From JASGCP01 sp965263285 (GTDB taxonomy: Bacteria > Bacteroidota > Bacteroidia > Chitinophagales > Chitinophagaceae), in NCBI GenBank assembly GCA_965263285.1, contig CBDHHD010000016.1, forward strand, positions 992,001 through 1,056,000: 64,000 nt of DNA, in the 5' to 3' direction. Below, one piece after another: positions 47,210-55,458 of the stretch. The notes under the pieces were generated by a model. The model saw nothing but the letters and a program-made list of their open reading frames with translations, made no database searches and was not told the DNA's origin. Positions within the stretch are counted from its first letter, which is position 1, and each line of letters begins with the position of its first letter. Position numbers and translations under genes: made by a program.

Positions 47210-47718
47210 GGTATAACGATTTTTTTAGTGAGCAACGACAAAGATAATATATTTTTAAAAAAACCAATTTATTTTTGGCTATGGCTTTTTTTAGGTGATA
47301 GAAGCATGGATTATTAAATAAATATAAACATGGAAATAATAGGAAATATCTGATGAGGACTGCCCTCAGATAAAGAGCGTTACAAAACGAGGTGAGCGAA
47401 GCGACCAGCGAGAATGTGGAGGCGGAAGTTTTTATACATGAATCGTTATGATGAGCATAAAGTATGTGCATAAAAGATCACTATGGATAAGCTCATCATA
47501 ACGATTCATACCTAACCGCCTCCTATTCATTCTCGCTAGCGTAGCGAGCCGTAGTTTTGTAGCTCTTTATCTGCAGGCTTGATTTTTTCTTTGTTTCTTT
47601 CTTTTGTATCAAGACAAAAGAAAGAAAAGGATATAAAAACAAATAATGAATCTATACCTGAGTCATTACAAAAAAAAGGTGTATTTTAATACCTGCTCAC
47701 TAAAAAAGTCGTTATACC
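47210..47718. mobile_element. MITE family C (509 bp) with perfect 8-bp target duplication, containing family A
   Basis: The inverted termini are GGTATAACGATTTTTTTAG(TGAGCA) and, from the right, GGTATAACGACTTTTTTAG(TGAGCA). TGATACAA flanks both sides (47202-47209, 47719-47726). Inside, 47277-~47690 is another family A copy lacking its last bases. No transposase. Confidence 0.9.
47277..47690. repeat. Family A copy inside MITE C
   Basis: GGCTATGGCTTTTTTTAGG then TGATAGAAGCATGG at the left. All internal stems are present, and it ends at CTGAGTCATTACAAAAAAAGG without the terminal CAGCACCTC. Confidence 0.82.
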
Positions 47719-47884
47719 TGATACAAAAGAAAGAAAAAGAGGTAAAAATAAATTACTAACCTATATCTGAGTCATTACAAAACCTCTTGCACATGAGTAC
47801 ATGAAAAAGGATTTAGTCAAAATTTATGTAAATTATTTAATTGGGTTACTTTTGTTATTATTTAAGTATAAATATAGTATAGTG

Positions 47885-48469
47885 ATGACAGATGAAGATC
47901 TTTTAAAGGGCTTATTAAACAATGATACTTTAGCTATTCGTACTATATATGATCGATGTTTTTTTATGGTACAATCATATATTATGAAGAATAAAGGTTC
48001 CATTGAGGATACGAAGGATGTGTTTCAAGAAGCGATAATGGTTTTACATGAAAAAGTACGAGTGGATATAATACAGAAAGATAAAAAATTAGTACTTACT
48101 TGTAAATTAAGTACTTATATATATTCTGTAAGTAAAAATATATGGTTAAAAAGATTAGAACAACAAAACAAAATGCCTTATATTTTTAGTGGTTGGGAAT
48201 CGGGCAATAATGATATTGTAGACGAGTCGGTATTAGATATAGATAGGTATGAGGCAAAAGAGAAACAATTTCATATAATGGAGCGGGCTTTGAAATTTTT
48301 AGGAGAACCTTGTAGAAGGCTAATTGAAAGTTTTTATTTAAAGGAAATGAGTATGCAAGAAATAGCTCGGTCTTTTGGCTATACAAATGCAGAAAATGCT
48401 AAAACACAAAAATATAAGTGTTTTATGCGTTTGAAAAAAATTATAGATCAAGAAATGTATAATGATTAA
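47885..48469 (+). CDS. ECF-type RNA polymerase sigma factor
   Basis: 194 residues from the ATG at 47885. The frame extends upstream to 47801, but those residues are partly repeat-derived and hydrophobic. Region 2 is MTDEDLLKGLLNNDTLAIRT through SIEDTKDVFQEAIMVLHEKV, with KLSTYIYSVSKNIWLKRLEQ. Region 4 is RRLIESFYLKEMSMQEIARS then FGYTNAENAKTQKYKCFMRL, a helix-turn-helix for -35 recognition. The next gene starts 3 bp after the stop codon and encodes a membrane protein with an anti-sigma-like head, so the pair is likely a signal-responsive sigma/anti-sigma unit. Confidence 0.9.
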   Translation: MTDEDLLKGLLNNDTLAIRTIYDRCFFMVQSYIMKNKGSIEDTKDVFQEAIMVLHEKVRVDIIQKDKKLVLTCKLSTYIYSVSKNIWLKRLEQQNKMPYIFSGWESGNNDIVDESVLDIDRYEAKEKQFHIMERALKFLGEPCRRLIESFYLKEMSMQEIARSFGYTNAENAKTQKYKCFMRLKKIIDQEMYND

Positions 48470-48472
48470 ATA

Positions 48473-49582
48473 ATGTCTATGTTAGATAATGATATATTTT
48501 TGTTGGAGATAATAGAGCGTTATTATCACAAAGAAATGTCTCCTGAGGAGGTAATAAGTTTTGAAAAGCAACGAAGAGAGAACCCTAGTTTAGATGCTAA
48601 GGTAGTAGAGTATTTATTGCTTTTACAACAATTAAGTGAGCATAAGTTAAAAAATAAATTACAAAATAATTTAAATAAAGCATTTAAGGATTTTGCATTT
48701 CATAATCATGTATATGTTAAAAGGGCTAAAAAACATCAGCGAGTATATTCTTTCTTTAAATATAAACGAGTGATGGCCATAGCAGCAATGGTAGCGGGAA
48801 TTATTGCAGCGATAGGTGTTTTTTCTCTTACCTTAACCTATCCTAAAATTAATCCAAATAAAATAGAAAAATTAAGTCGAGATGTAGCTATGATTATTCG
48901 TACGCAAACATATCAAAATGCTAAAATAAATGAAGTAAATGCTAAAATTCCTAAAGATGTTGTAGCAACAAATGGAGGTACTGGATTTCTTATTGACACA
49001 AAGGGATTTATTATTACTAACGCCCATGTTATTGGCAAATCTCATTATGTAGATGTAGTAAATTGCAGTGGTCAAGAGTTTCATGCAAGTATTATTTTTA
49101 TGGATAATAATACAGATATTGCCTTATTACAAATTCAAGATAGTGATTTTGTGAGGCCATTATCACTTCCTTATGTAATAAAAGATAATTTGCAAAATAT
49201 TGGAGAAGAAGTATATACCCTTGGATATCCTAAGAATGATATCGTATATAATGCAGGTTATTTGAGTTCTATTAGCGGATATAATGGAGATACAAGTAAT
49301 TATCAAGTACAGTTAGATGTTAATCCTGGAAATAGCGGTGGGCCTCTTTTTAATAAAAAAGGCGAGGTGATAGGTATTCTTAGTACGAGAGAAATAAATG
49401 CAAATAGTGTAGCATTTGCTATTAAAAGTAAGAGTATATTTAACTTGGTCGATTCATTGAGGAGTGATATGCACAAAAACATAAAAATAAACGAATCAAA
49501 TAACTTGATATCTGCATACAATAGAATAACACAAATAAAAAAAGAAGAAAGTTATATATATCTTGTTCGATCTTTTCAATAA
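48473..49582 (+). CDS. Membrane-anchored trypsin-like (HtrA-type) protease with anti-sigma-like cytosolic head
   Basis: 369 residues. The cytosolic N-terminus (~1-100: LLEIIERYYHKEMSPEEVIS, then KQRRENPSLDAKVVEYLLLL) resembles the N-terminal domain of Bacteroidota anti-sigma factors. One transmembrane helix spans ~103-125 (VMAIAAMVAGIIAAIGVFS). The external part is an S1C chymotrypsin fold: His in ITNAHVIG (~184), Asp in NNTDIALLQI (~213), Ser in NPGNSGGPLF (~287). There is no PDZ domain. Three-bp spacing from the sigma gene indicates an operon. Inferred: the protease senses envelope damage or cuts a partner while the head holds the sigma factor. Confidence 0.85.
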   Translation: MSMLDNDIFLLEIIERYYHKEMSPEEVISFEKQRRENPSLDAKVVEYLLLLQQLSEHKLKNKLQNNLNKAFKDFAFHNHVYVKRAKKHQRVYSFFKYKRVMAIAAMVAGIIAAIGVFSLTLTYPKINPNKIEKLSRDVAMIIRTQTYQNAKINEVNAKIPKDVVATNGGTGFLIDTKGFIITNAHVIGKSHYVDVVNCSGQEFHASIIFMDNNTDIALLQIQDSDFVRPLSLPYVIKDNLQNIGEEVYTLGYPKNDIVYNAGYLSSISGYNGDTSNYQVQLDVNPGNSGGPLFNKKGEVIGILSTREINANSVAFAIKSKSIFNLVDSLRSDMHKNIKINESNNLISAYNRITQIKKEESYIYLVRSFQ

Positions 49583-49611
49583 AAATAGGTAGCTCTGTAA
49601 TCTATATTTAA

Positions 49612-50050
49612 GGCCAAATCTTTTTTTGAGGTGCTGGAAGCATGGATTATTAAATAAATATAAACATAGAAATAATAGGAAATATCTGATGATGACAGCC
49701 CTCAGATAAAGAGCGTTACAAAACGAGGTGGGCGAAGCGACCAGCGAGAATGTGGAGGCGGAAGTTTTTATATGAATCGTTATGATGAGCAAAAGTATTT
49801 ACATAAAAGATAACTATGGATAAGCTCATCATAAAGATTCATACCTAACCGCCTCCCATTTATTCTCGCTAGCGTAGCGAGCCGTAGTTTTGTAGCTCTT
49901 TATCTGCAGGCTTGATTTTTTCTTTGTTTCTTTCTTTTGTATCAAGACAAAAGAAAGAAAAGGATATAAAAAATAAATGATGAACCTATACCTGAGTAAT
50001 TACAAAAAACACAAATACCCTCCCCCAGCACCTCAAAAAAAGATTTGGCC
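49612..50050. mobile_element. Family A fold-back element, best intact copy (439 bp, perfect 8-bp duplication)
   Basis: The termini GGCCAAATCTTTTTTTGAGG and inverted CTCAAAAAAAGATTTGGCC are perfectly complementary. ATATTTAA flanks both sides (49604-49611, 50051-50058). The internal arms pair along nearly the whole length and the centre is GTTATGATGAGC/GCTCATCATAA. It lies between the protease and thrS. It encodes no protein. Confidence 0.93.
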
Positions 50051-50078
50051 ATATTTAATTGTTACTCTATTTTTTTAT

Positions 50079-50086
50079 TAAATTTG
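50079..50086 (+). promoter_or_regulatory. Bacteroidota -7 element for thrS
   Basis: TAAATTTG lies 10 bp before the thrS ATG, implying an almost leaderless mRNA. It is just downstream of the family A target duplication, so the element's insertion left the core promoter intact but replaced everything further upstream. Confidence 0.5.
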
Positions 50087-50096
50087 TGTAAAAAAT

Positions 50097-52025
50097 ATGG
50101 TTCAAATTACATTTCCTGATAAGCAAGTAAAGTCTTTTGAAAAGGCTATTACACCTTATGAAATTGCTTGTAGCATTAGTCAACAACTAGCATCTAAAGT
50201 ATTGGTAGCTAAAGTTAATAAAGTGTTATGGGATATGCATAGACCTATTTATAATGATGCTGACATAGCATTGCTTACTTGGGAGAGTGCAGAAGCAAAA
50301 TCTACCTTTTGGCATTCTACAGCGCATCTTATGGCTGAAGCCGTTGAAAAGCAATTTCCTTTTGTAAAATTTTGGGTAGGACCTCCTATTGATAATGGGT
50401 TTTATTATGATATTGATTTTGGAGATAAAACACTTACAGAAAAGGATCTTATATCTTTAGAGCAGTTAATGCTTCAATTAGCAAATGAAAAGAATAAATA
50501 TATTAGAAAAGAGATATCTAAGAGTGATGCCATACGGTATTTTCAGGAAAAAGGAGATATGTATAAGTTAGATCTTTTAGAGAATTTAGAAGATGGTCAG
50601 ATTACTTTTTATACACAAGGTACATTTACAGATTTATGTAGGGGACCACATATTCCACATACTGGTTTCATAAAAGCAATTAAACTATTAAATATAGCAG
50701 GTGCTTATTGGAAGGGAGACGATAAAAACAAACAGCTCACTCGTTTATATGGAACTAGTTTTCCTACACAAAAAGAGCTCACGGAATATCTTACACTATT
50801 AGAAGAAGCAAAGAAAAGAGATCATCGAAAATTAGGTAAGGAATTGGGTATTTTTTGTTTTGATGATCAAGTAGGACCAGGGTTACCTTTATGGTTACCT
50901 AATGGAGCAATTATAATAGAGCAATTAGAAAGCTTAGCTAAGATATCAGAAGAACGACATGGGTATAAACGAGTAGTTACACCTCATTTAGCCAAAGAGT
51001 CTTTATACATTACGAGTGGGCATATACCTTATTATAAAGATAGTATGTTCCCTGCTATGGAGATAGAGGGGCAAAGATATTATTTAAAGGCAATGAATTG
51101 TCCACATCATCATAAAATATATTCTTCGCAACCGCGTAGTTATAAGGATTTGCCTTTGCGATTGGCCGAATATGGTACTTGTTATCGTTATGAGCAAAGC
51201 GGGGAGTTGTTTGGGTTGATGCGTGTGCGTTGTTTGCACATGAATGATGCTCATATTTATTGCACTAAGGATCAGTTTGCACATGAATTCAAAGCAGTAA
51301 ATGCAATGTATGTAGAGTATTTTAAGATTTTTGGTATTCAAAAGTTTGTTATGCGTTTGTCTTTACATGACCCAGCTAAGCTAGGGAAGAAATACGTAAA
51401 TGAGCCTATATTATGGAATGAAACTGAATCGATGGTGAGGGAGGCATTGCAAGATAGTCAGATTCCTTTTGTTGAAGTGGCTGATGAGGCTGCTTTTTAT
51501 GGACCTAAGATAGATGTACAAATTTGGAGTGCCATAGGTAGAGAGTTTACGCTGGCTACTAATCAAGTAGACTTTGCACAGAGCAGGAGTTTTAATTTGT
51601 CTTATATAAATGAGCATAATCAACCTGATATTCCGTTAATTATTCATAGGGCACCGTTGGGTACTCATGAACGATTTATTGGTTTTTTGTTAGAACATTA
51701 TGCTGGTAATTTTCCTACTTGGCTCACACCCGTACAAGTGATTATATTACCTATTAGTGAGCATTTTTTATTATATGCTAAAGAGGTGTATCAAATATGT
51801 AAGCAACAGGGATTGCGCTTAGAGATAGATACAAGAAATGAAAAGATAGGCAAGAAAATTAGAGATGCTGAAATGCTTAAAATTCCTTATATGGTTTTAA
51901 TTGGAGAAAAAGAGCAACAAGCTAAGAGCATATCTATACGAAAACATGGGAAAGGAGATATCGGAATGCAATCTATAGAATTGTTTTTAAAAAATATTTC
52001 TAATGAAATTCAAGATTATCAATAA
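50097..52025 (+). CDS. thrS: Threonyl-tRNA synthetase
   Basis: 642 residues, full length. A TGS domain (~1-60) is followed by the editing domain with HSTAHLMAEAVE (HxxxH, ~75-85) and DLCRGPHIP. The class II core has zinc ligand Cys in KAMNCPHHHKIY and further ligands in CLHMNDAHIY and IIHRAPLGTHERF. The anticodon-binding domain is at the end (PVQVIILPISEHFLLYAK). It charges tRNA-Thr. It is followed by infC after 39 bp as in most bacteria, but that gene has its own -7 motif. Confidence 0.98.
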   Translation: MVQITFPDKQVKSFEKAITPYEIACSISQQLASKVLVAKVNKVLWDMHRPIYNDADIALLTWESAEAKSTFWHSTAHLMAEAVEKQFPFVKFWVGPPIDNGFYYDIDFGDKTLTEKDLISLEQLMLQLANEKNKYIRKEISKSDAIRYFQEKGDMYKLDLLENLEDGQITFYTQGTFTDLCRGPHIPHTGFIKAIKLLNIAGAYWKGDDKNKQLTRLYGTSFPTQKELTEYLTLLEEAKKRDHRKLGKELGIFCFDDQVGPGLPLWLPNGAIIIEQLESLAKISEERHGYKRVVTPHLAKESLYITSGHIPYYKDSMFPAMEIEGQRYYLKAMNCPHHHKIYSSQPRSYKDLPLRLAEYGTCYRYEQSGELFGLMRVRCLHMNDAHIYCTKDQFAHEFKAVNAMYVEYFKIFGIQKFVMRLSLHDPAKLGKKYVNEPILWNETESMVREALQDSQIPFVEVADEAAFYGPKIDVQIWSAIGREFTLATNQVDFAQSRSFNLSYINEHNQPDIPLIIHRAPLGTHERFIGFLLEHYAGNFPTWLTPVQVIILPISEHFLLYAKEVYQICKQQGLRLEIDTRNEKIGKKIRDAEMLKIPYMVLIGEKEQQAKSISIRKHGKGDIGMQSIELFLKNISNEIQDYQ

Positions 52026-52030
52026 CTTTG
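52023..52030 (+). promoter_or_regulatory. Bacteroidota -7 element for infC
   Basis: TAACTTTG overlaps the thrS stop codon, 35 bp before the infC ATG. Confidence 0.35.
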
Positions 52031-52064
52031 TATAATATTTTTATAAATTAAATTTAAATTCTGA

Positions 52065-52694
52065 ATGACTGTACCATTTAATCGTAATCCTAATCCTAAC
52101 CTATACGGTAATAGAAATACAAATTATAATAATAAACGATATAATAACAGACAAAAAGAAGCAGAGCATCATATAAACGAATATATTAGAGTGCCACAAG
52201 TGAGATTGGTAGGGGATAATGTTAAGGTGGGTATTTATCTTACTTCTAAAGCACTTGAAATGGCTAGAAATTTAGGATTAGATTTGGTAGAGATATCTCC
52301 AGAAACAAATCCCCCTGTATGTAAGATTATTGACTATAAAAAATTTCTTTATATTAAAAAGAAAAAAGAAAAAGAACAAAAAGCACATAACAAACAAGCA
52401 GAATTAAAAGAAATAAGAATTACCCCTAGTACAGACCAACATGATTTTAATTTTAAAGCGAAACATGGAGAAGAGTTTTTAAAAGATAATCATAAAGTAA
52501 AAGTTCTTTTGCAATTTAAGGGCCGTGGTATTATGTATAAAGAGCAAGGTGAAATCATGTTGTTGAAATTTATTGAACGACTTGCTGATGTTGGACAACC
52601 AGAAACCTTACCAAAATTAGAAGGGAAAAGAATGTTTGTTGTGCTTATCCCTAAAGTGCATCATAAGAAAAAAGACGAAAGCATTAACTCTTAA
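52065..52694 (+). CDS. infC: Translation initiation factor IF-3
   Basis: 209 residues. An Asn/Arg-rich head (PNLYGNRNTNYNNKRYNNRQ), longer than in Proteobacteria, is followed by the IF3 N-domain (INEYIRVPQVRLVGDN), the linker (KKKEKEQKAHNKQAELKEIR) and the C-domain (GRGIMYKEQGEIMLLKFIER, PKLEGKRMFVVLIPK). It binds the 30S subunit and checks the start codon. The usual downstream pair rpmI-rplT is not here. The gene starts with ATG rather than the AUU seen in enteric infC. Confidence 0.97.
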   Translation: MTVPFNRNPNPNLYGNRNTNYNNKRYNNRQKEAEHHINEYIRVPQVRLVGDNVKVGIYLTSKALEMARNLGLDLVEISPETNPPVCKIIDYKKFLYIKKKKEKEQKAHNKQAELKEIRITPSTDQHDFNFKAKHGEEFLKDNHKVKVLLQFKGRGIMYKEQGEIMLLKFIERLADVGQPETLPKLEGKRMFVVLIPKVHHKKKDESINS

Positions 52695-52836
52695 TTTTTT
52701 TATTTAATCGTTGCGGGAATAGAAGATGAATAACTTTGCCTATATTAGGTTTAGTATAAAAGTTGATTCTATGTAACCGATCAGGTATAAATTAGTATTC
52801 GTTTTTTGTATAATGATTGATTGGGTTGGATGCTTA
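52695..52836. other. Convergent infC / TPR lipoprotein gap
   Basis: There is no ribosomal protein gene (L35 or L20) and no clear terminator. A weak TAACTTTG-like motif and GTATTCGTTTTTTGTAT, reminiscent of family A leftovers, are all I see. Confidence 0.4.
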
Positions 52837-53682
52837 TTACCGTTGAGAAAGTGCTTGTATGTTGTAGGTTGCTTTTGTAATAGTGGTATCAAGAGATAAG
52901 GCAGTTTTATAGAATGCTATAGCTTGGGTGGTGTCTTTTTTTTGTTGATATATTTCCCCCATAAAATAATAGTTATCTGCATAATTAGGATTTACCTGAA
53001 TGGCTGTACTTAATATGCCAATGGCTTCGGCATAGGATTTATTTTTGCTATATATTTCAGACATTTCTATATAGGCTTCCATAAGTTTAAAGTTTTCTGC
53101 AATAGCTTGATTAAAATATTGTAGAGCCATGTTATATCGATGTATTCTGCTATAATATACTCCTCGAATAAAATTGGCATTTGCAACAATGTCAGGGTGC
53201 TCTTGTAATAATAAAATAGGCTGTGTAAGAGATAGAGATAGGGAATCTCTTCTTTCGGCTAATAGATTAGCCAAATATAATTCTGTATTTACATTTGGAT
53301 AAATACGAATAGAAAAAAAATAGGCTTGTATTGCTTGATTGGTATCTTGTAGCTGTTCATATATGCGGCCTTTTTTAAACCATAGCATATTGTTAAGAGA
53401 ATCGTTGAGCAATAAACTGTCTAATTGCGTAAGAGCAAGTGCATAAAAAGAAGCGCTATCTAATTGTTCAATTAGTGCATTTCTAAGTGCTATATCATGT
53501 GTTGTGCTTACTCGATTCCATAATGGCTCAATAAATATAGGCACTTGAACAGTGATATTTTTTTGTGGTAATTTCACGGTTATAAGTAGATTACCAGACC
53601 CTTGGTGAGTGTTATTATGGCATGCAAATAATAGTATAGTTATTATAGAAAAAAGACAAAAAAAAATATTTTTATTTTGCAT
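52837..53682 (-). CDS. TPR-repeat lipoprotein
   Basis: 281 residues. The SPII signal ends LLFAC (Cys21). Residues ~70-280 hold about five tetratricopeptide repeats (NMLWFKKGRIYEQLQDTNQA, FIRGVYYSRIHRYNMALQYF, IEMSEIYSKNKSYAEAIGIL, NYYFMGEIYQQKKDTTQAIA). These make a peptide-binding scaffold on the periplasmic side of a membrane. The partner is unknown. It is convergent with infC and alone on its strand. Confidence 0.88.
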   Translation of the reverse strand: MQNKNIFFCLFSIITILLFACHNNTHQGSGNLLITVKLPQKNITVQVPIFIEPLWNRVSTTHDIALRNALIEQLDSASFYALALTQLDSLLLNDSLNNMLWFKKGRIYEQLQDTNQAIQAYFFSIRIYPNVNTELYLANLLAERRDSLSLSLTQPILLLQEHPDIVANANFIRGVYYSRIHRYNMALQYFNQAIAENFKLMEAYIEMSEIYSKNKSYAEAIGILSTAIQVNPNYADNYYFMGEIYQQKKDTTQAIAFYKTALSLDTTITKATYNIQALSQR

Positions 53683-53751
53683 ATTATTATTTTTTTAAGG
53701 AGCTAAGATAATTCTATTTTTTATTTATGCTACTTATAAGAAATGGGGTAT

Positions 53752-54039
53752 CTACTTCTTTTTTTTGAGGTGTTGGGGGGAGGATATTTGTATTTTTGTA
53801 ACAACTCATATATAAGTTAGTATTTGTTCTTTATATCTTTTTCTGTAACTACTCAGGTATAGGTTAACAATTTATATATAAAAAAACTTCCACTTCCATA
53901 TTCTCGCTGGTCGCTCCGCGCACCTTGTTTTGTAACACTCTTTATCTGAGGGTAGTCCTCATCAAATATTTCCTATCATTTCCATGTTTATATTTATTTA
54001 ATAATCAATGCTTACAGCACCTCAAAAAAAGATGTAGTT
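53752..54039. repeat. Family A element with deleted centre
   Basis: TTTTTTTTGAGGTGTTGGGG at the left and CAGCACCTCAAAAAAAGATG at the right. The left arm between the CTTTTT stretch and the central stem is lost, leaving ~290 bp. It lies upstream of the efflux operon. Confidence 0.78.
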
Positions 54040-54118
54040 ATTTTGCATCTTTATAATTACAAATAAATAATATAAAAAAAGATTACTTTCGCAAATTAAT
54101 TAATATAGATTATACTAT

Positions 54119-55447
54119 ATGTTTTTAAGAAGATTTATTTTGATAGGTATATGTTCCTTTTGTCTTGTAGTATCTCAAGCTCAATCGTTAGGTATGTTAG
54201 ATTCAAATGCTGTTAATTTATCTAATAATAACTCTAAAGATACTACTTCCCTTACTTTGCCACAAGCAGAACAAATTTTTCTTAATAAAAACTTATCATT
54301 ACTCGCTGCAAGATATAATATTAGTATTGCTAAAGCGGCTGTTGTACAAGCTAATTTATATTACAATCCTAATTTTACTTTTACAAGTGCGTTATATGCC
54401 CCTGCTACGAATAGATGGTTTGATATTAATTCTTCTAGGGGTGAATTTGCTATATTTTTAACGCAACAAATTATTCTTGCAGGTAAACGAAATAAAGCGG
54501 TGCAAATAGCAAAAAATGCTACTACGCTTACAGAATATCAATTCTATGATTTACTTCGTACGCTTAGATATCAATTAAGAAGTCAATTTTATAATGCTTA
54601 TTTTATACAACAATCTATTAACGCTTATTTAGAACAAGTAACAACACTTAAAAGTTTGTCGGAGTCCTATGATAAAGAGTTACCCTTACAGCATGTTACC
54701 TTAAAAGAAACCATTAGAATTAAAGCATTGTATTATGGAATAGAAGCAAGTATAACCGATTTGCATAATCAATTAGAAGTGGCCGAATCTCAAATGAGAC
54801 TTTTTTTACAAGACACCAATTCAAATGCATACTATGTATTTGAAGCTAATGACAGTGACATCTTTACATCTAAACCCGCTACTTATTCTTATGCTCAACT
54901 ACTAGATAGCGCCATGCAATATCGGTATGATTTAAAAGCATTGCAACTAAATCAAGTTATTGATAAAGAGCAAATTGCATACCAAAAAGCACTTGCAATA
55001 CCTAATCTAACATTAGGCTATCAATTTGATGAGTTACAAGGATATGTGCCCAATTCGTCTACTGTAACAGCTTCAATGGATATTCCTGTATTTAATCGCA
55101 ACCAAGGTGCTATTTTATCGGCTCGCTTACAACAAGAACAAGATAAAATAAATTTGCAACAACAATATATAACGATGGAAAATGATATTCAGCAATCATA
55201 TAATAAACTTATTAATAGTGATAAGGCAGTTCAATTATATGATACGACATATATTAATCAATTTAATAGATTGTTAAATGGTATTAATGAGAATTTTAAG
55301 AAAAGAAATGTTAATTTAATTGATTTCACAGATTTTAATGAATCGTATAGTTCAAACTTATTGCAATTGTATAATTTAAGAAATGCAAAGATTCAAGCAG
55401 CAGAAGAATTAAATTTTTATATTGGTAGAACTTTTTATAACAACTAG
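54119..55447 (+). CDS. TolC-family outer-membrane efflux protein (CusC/CzcC-like)
   Basis: 442 residues with a signal peptide (to ~residue 21, FCLVVSQA then Q). It has long amphipathic helices, and the two OEP repeats start near LTLPQAEQIFLNKNLSLLAA and near ATYSYAQLLDSAMQYRYDLK. NPNFTFTSALYAP and VPNSSTVTASMDIPVFNRNQ are typical of the barrel strands. It forms the outer-membrane exit duct of the tripartite pump whose adaptor and RND genes follow (11 and 42 bp gaps). Confidence 0.93.
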   Translation: MFLRRFILIGICSFCLVVSQAQSLGMLDSNAVNLSNNNSKDTTSLTLPQAEQIFLNKNLSLLAARYNISIAKAAVVQANLYYNPNFTFTSALYAPATNRWFDINSSRGEFAIFLTQQIILAGKRNKAVQIAKNATTLTEYQFYDLLRTLRYQLRSQFYNAYFIQQSINAYLEQVTTLKSLSESYDKELPLQHVTLKETIRIKALYYGIEASITDLHNQLEVAESQMRLFLQDTNSNAYYVFEANDSDIFTSKPATYSYAQLLDSAMQYRYDLKALQLNQVIDKEQIAYQKALAIPNLTLGYQFDELQGYVPNSSTVTASMDIPVFNRNQGAILSARLQQEQDKINLQQQYITMENDIQQSYNKLINSDKAVQLYDTTYINQFNRLLNGINENFKKRNVNLIDFTDFNESYSSNLLQLYNLRNAKIQAAEELNFYIGRTFYNN

Positions 55448-55458
55448 TAAAAATATAT

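Larger units (their letters stand above)
46828..47818. repeat. Family A subtype-2 element split by MITE C
   Basis: The left part 46828-47209 starts GGCTAAATCCTTTTTTCAG and reaches the TTTCTTTTGTCTTGATACAA hairpin. The right part 47719-47818 resumes TGATACAAAAGAAAG and ends ATGAAAAAGGATTTAGTC. MITE C (47210-47718) sits between with an 8-bp duplication. Confidence 0.82.
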
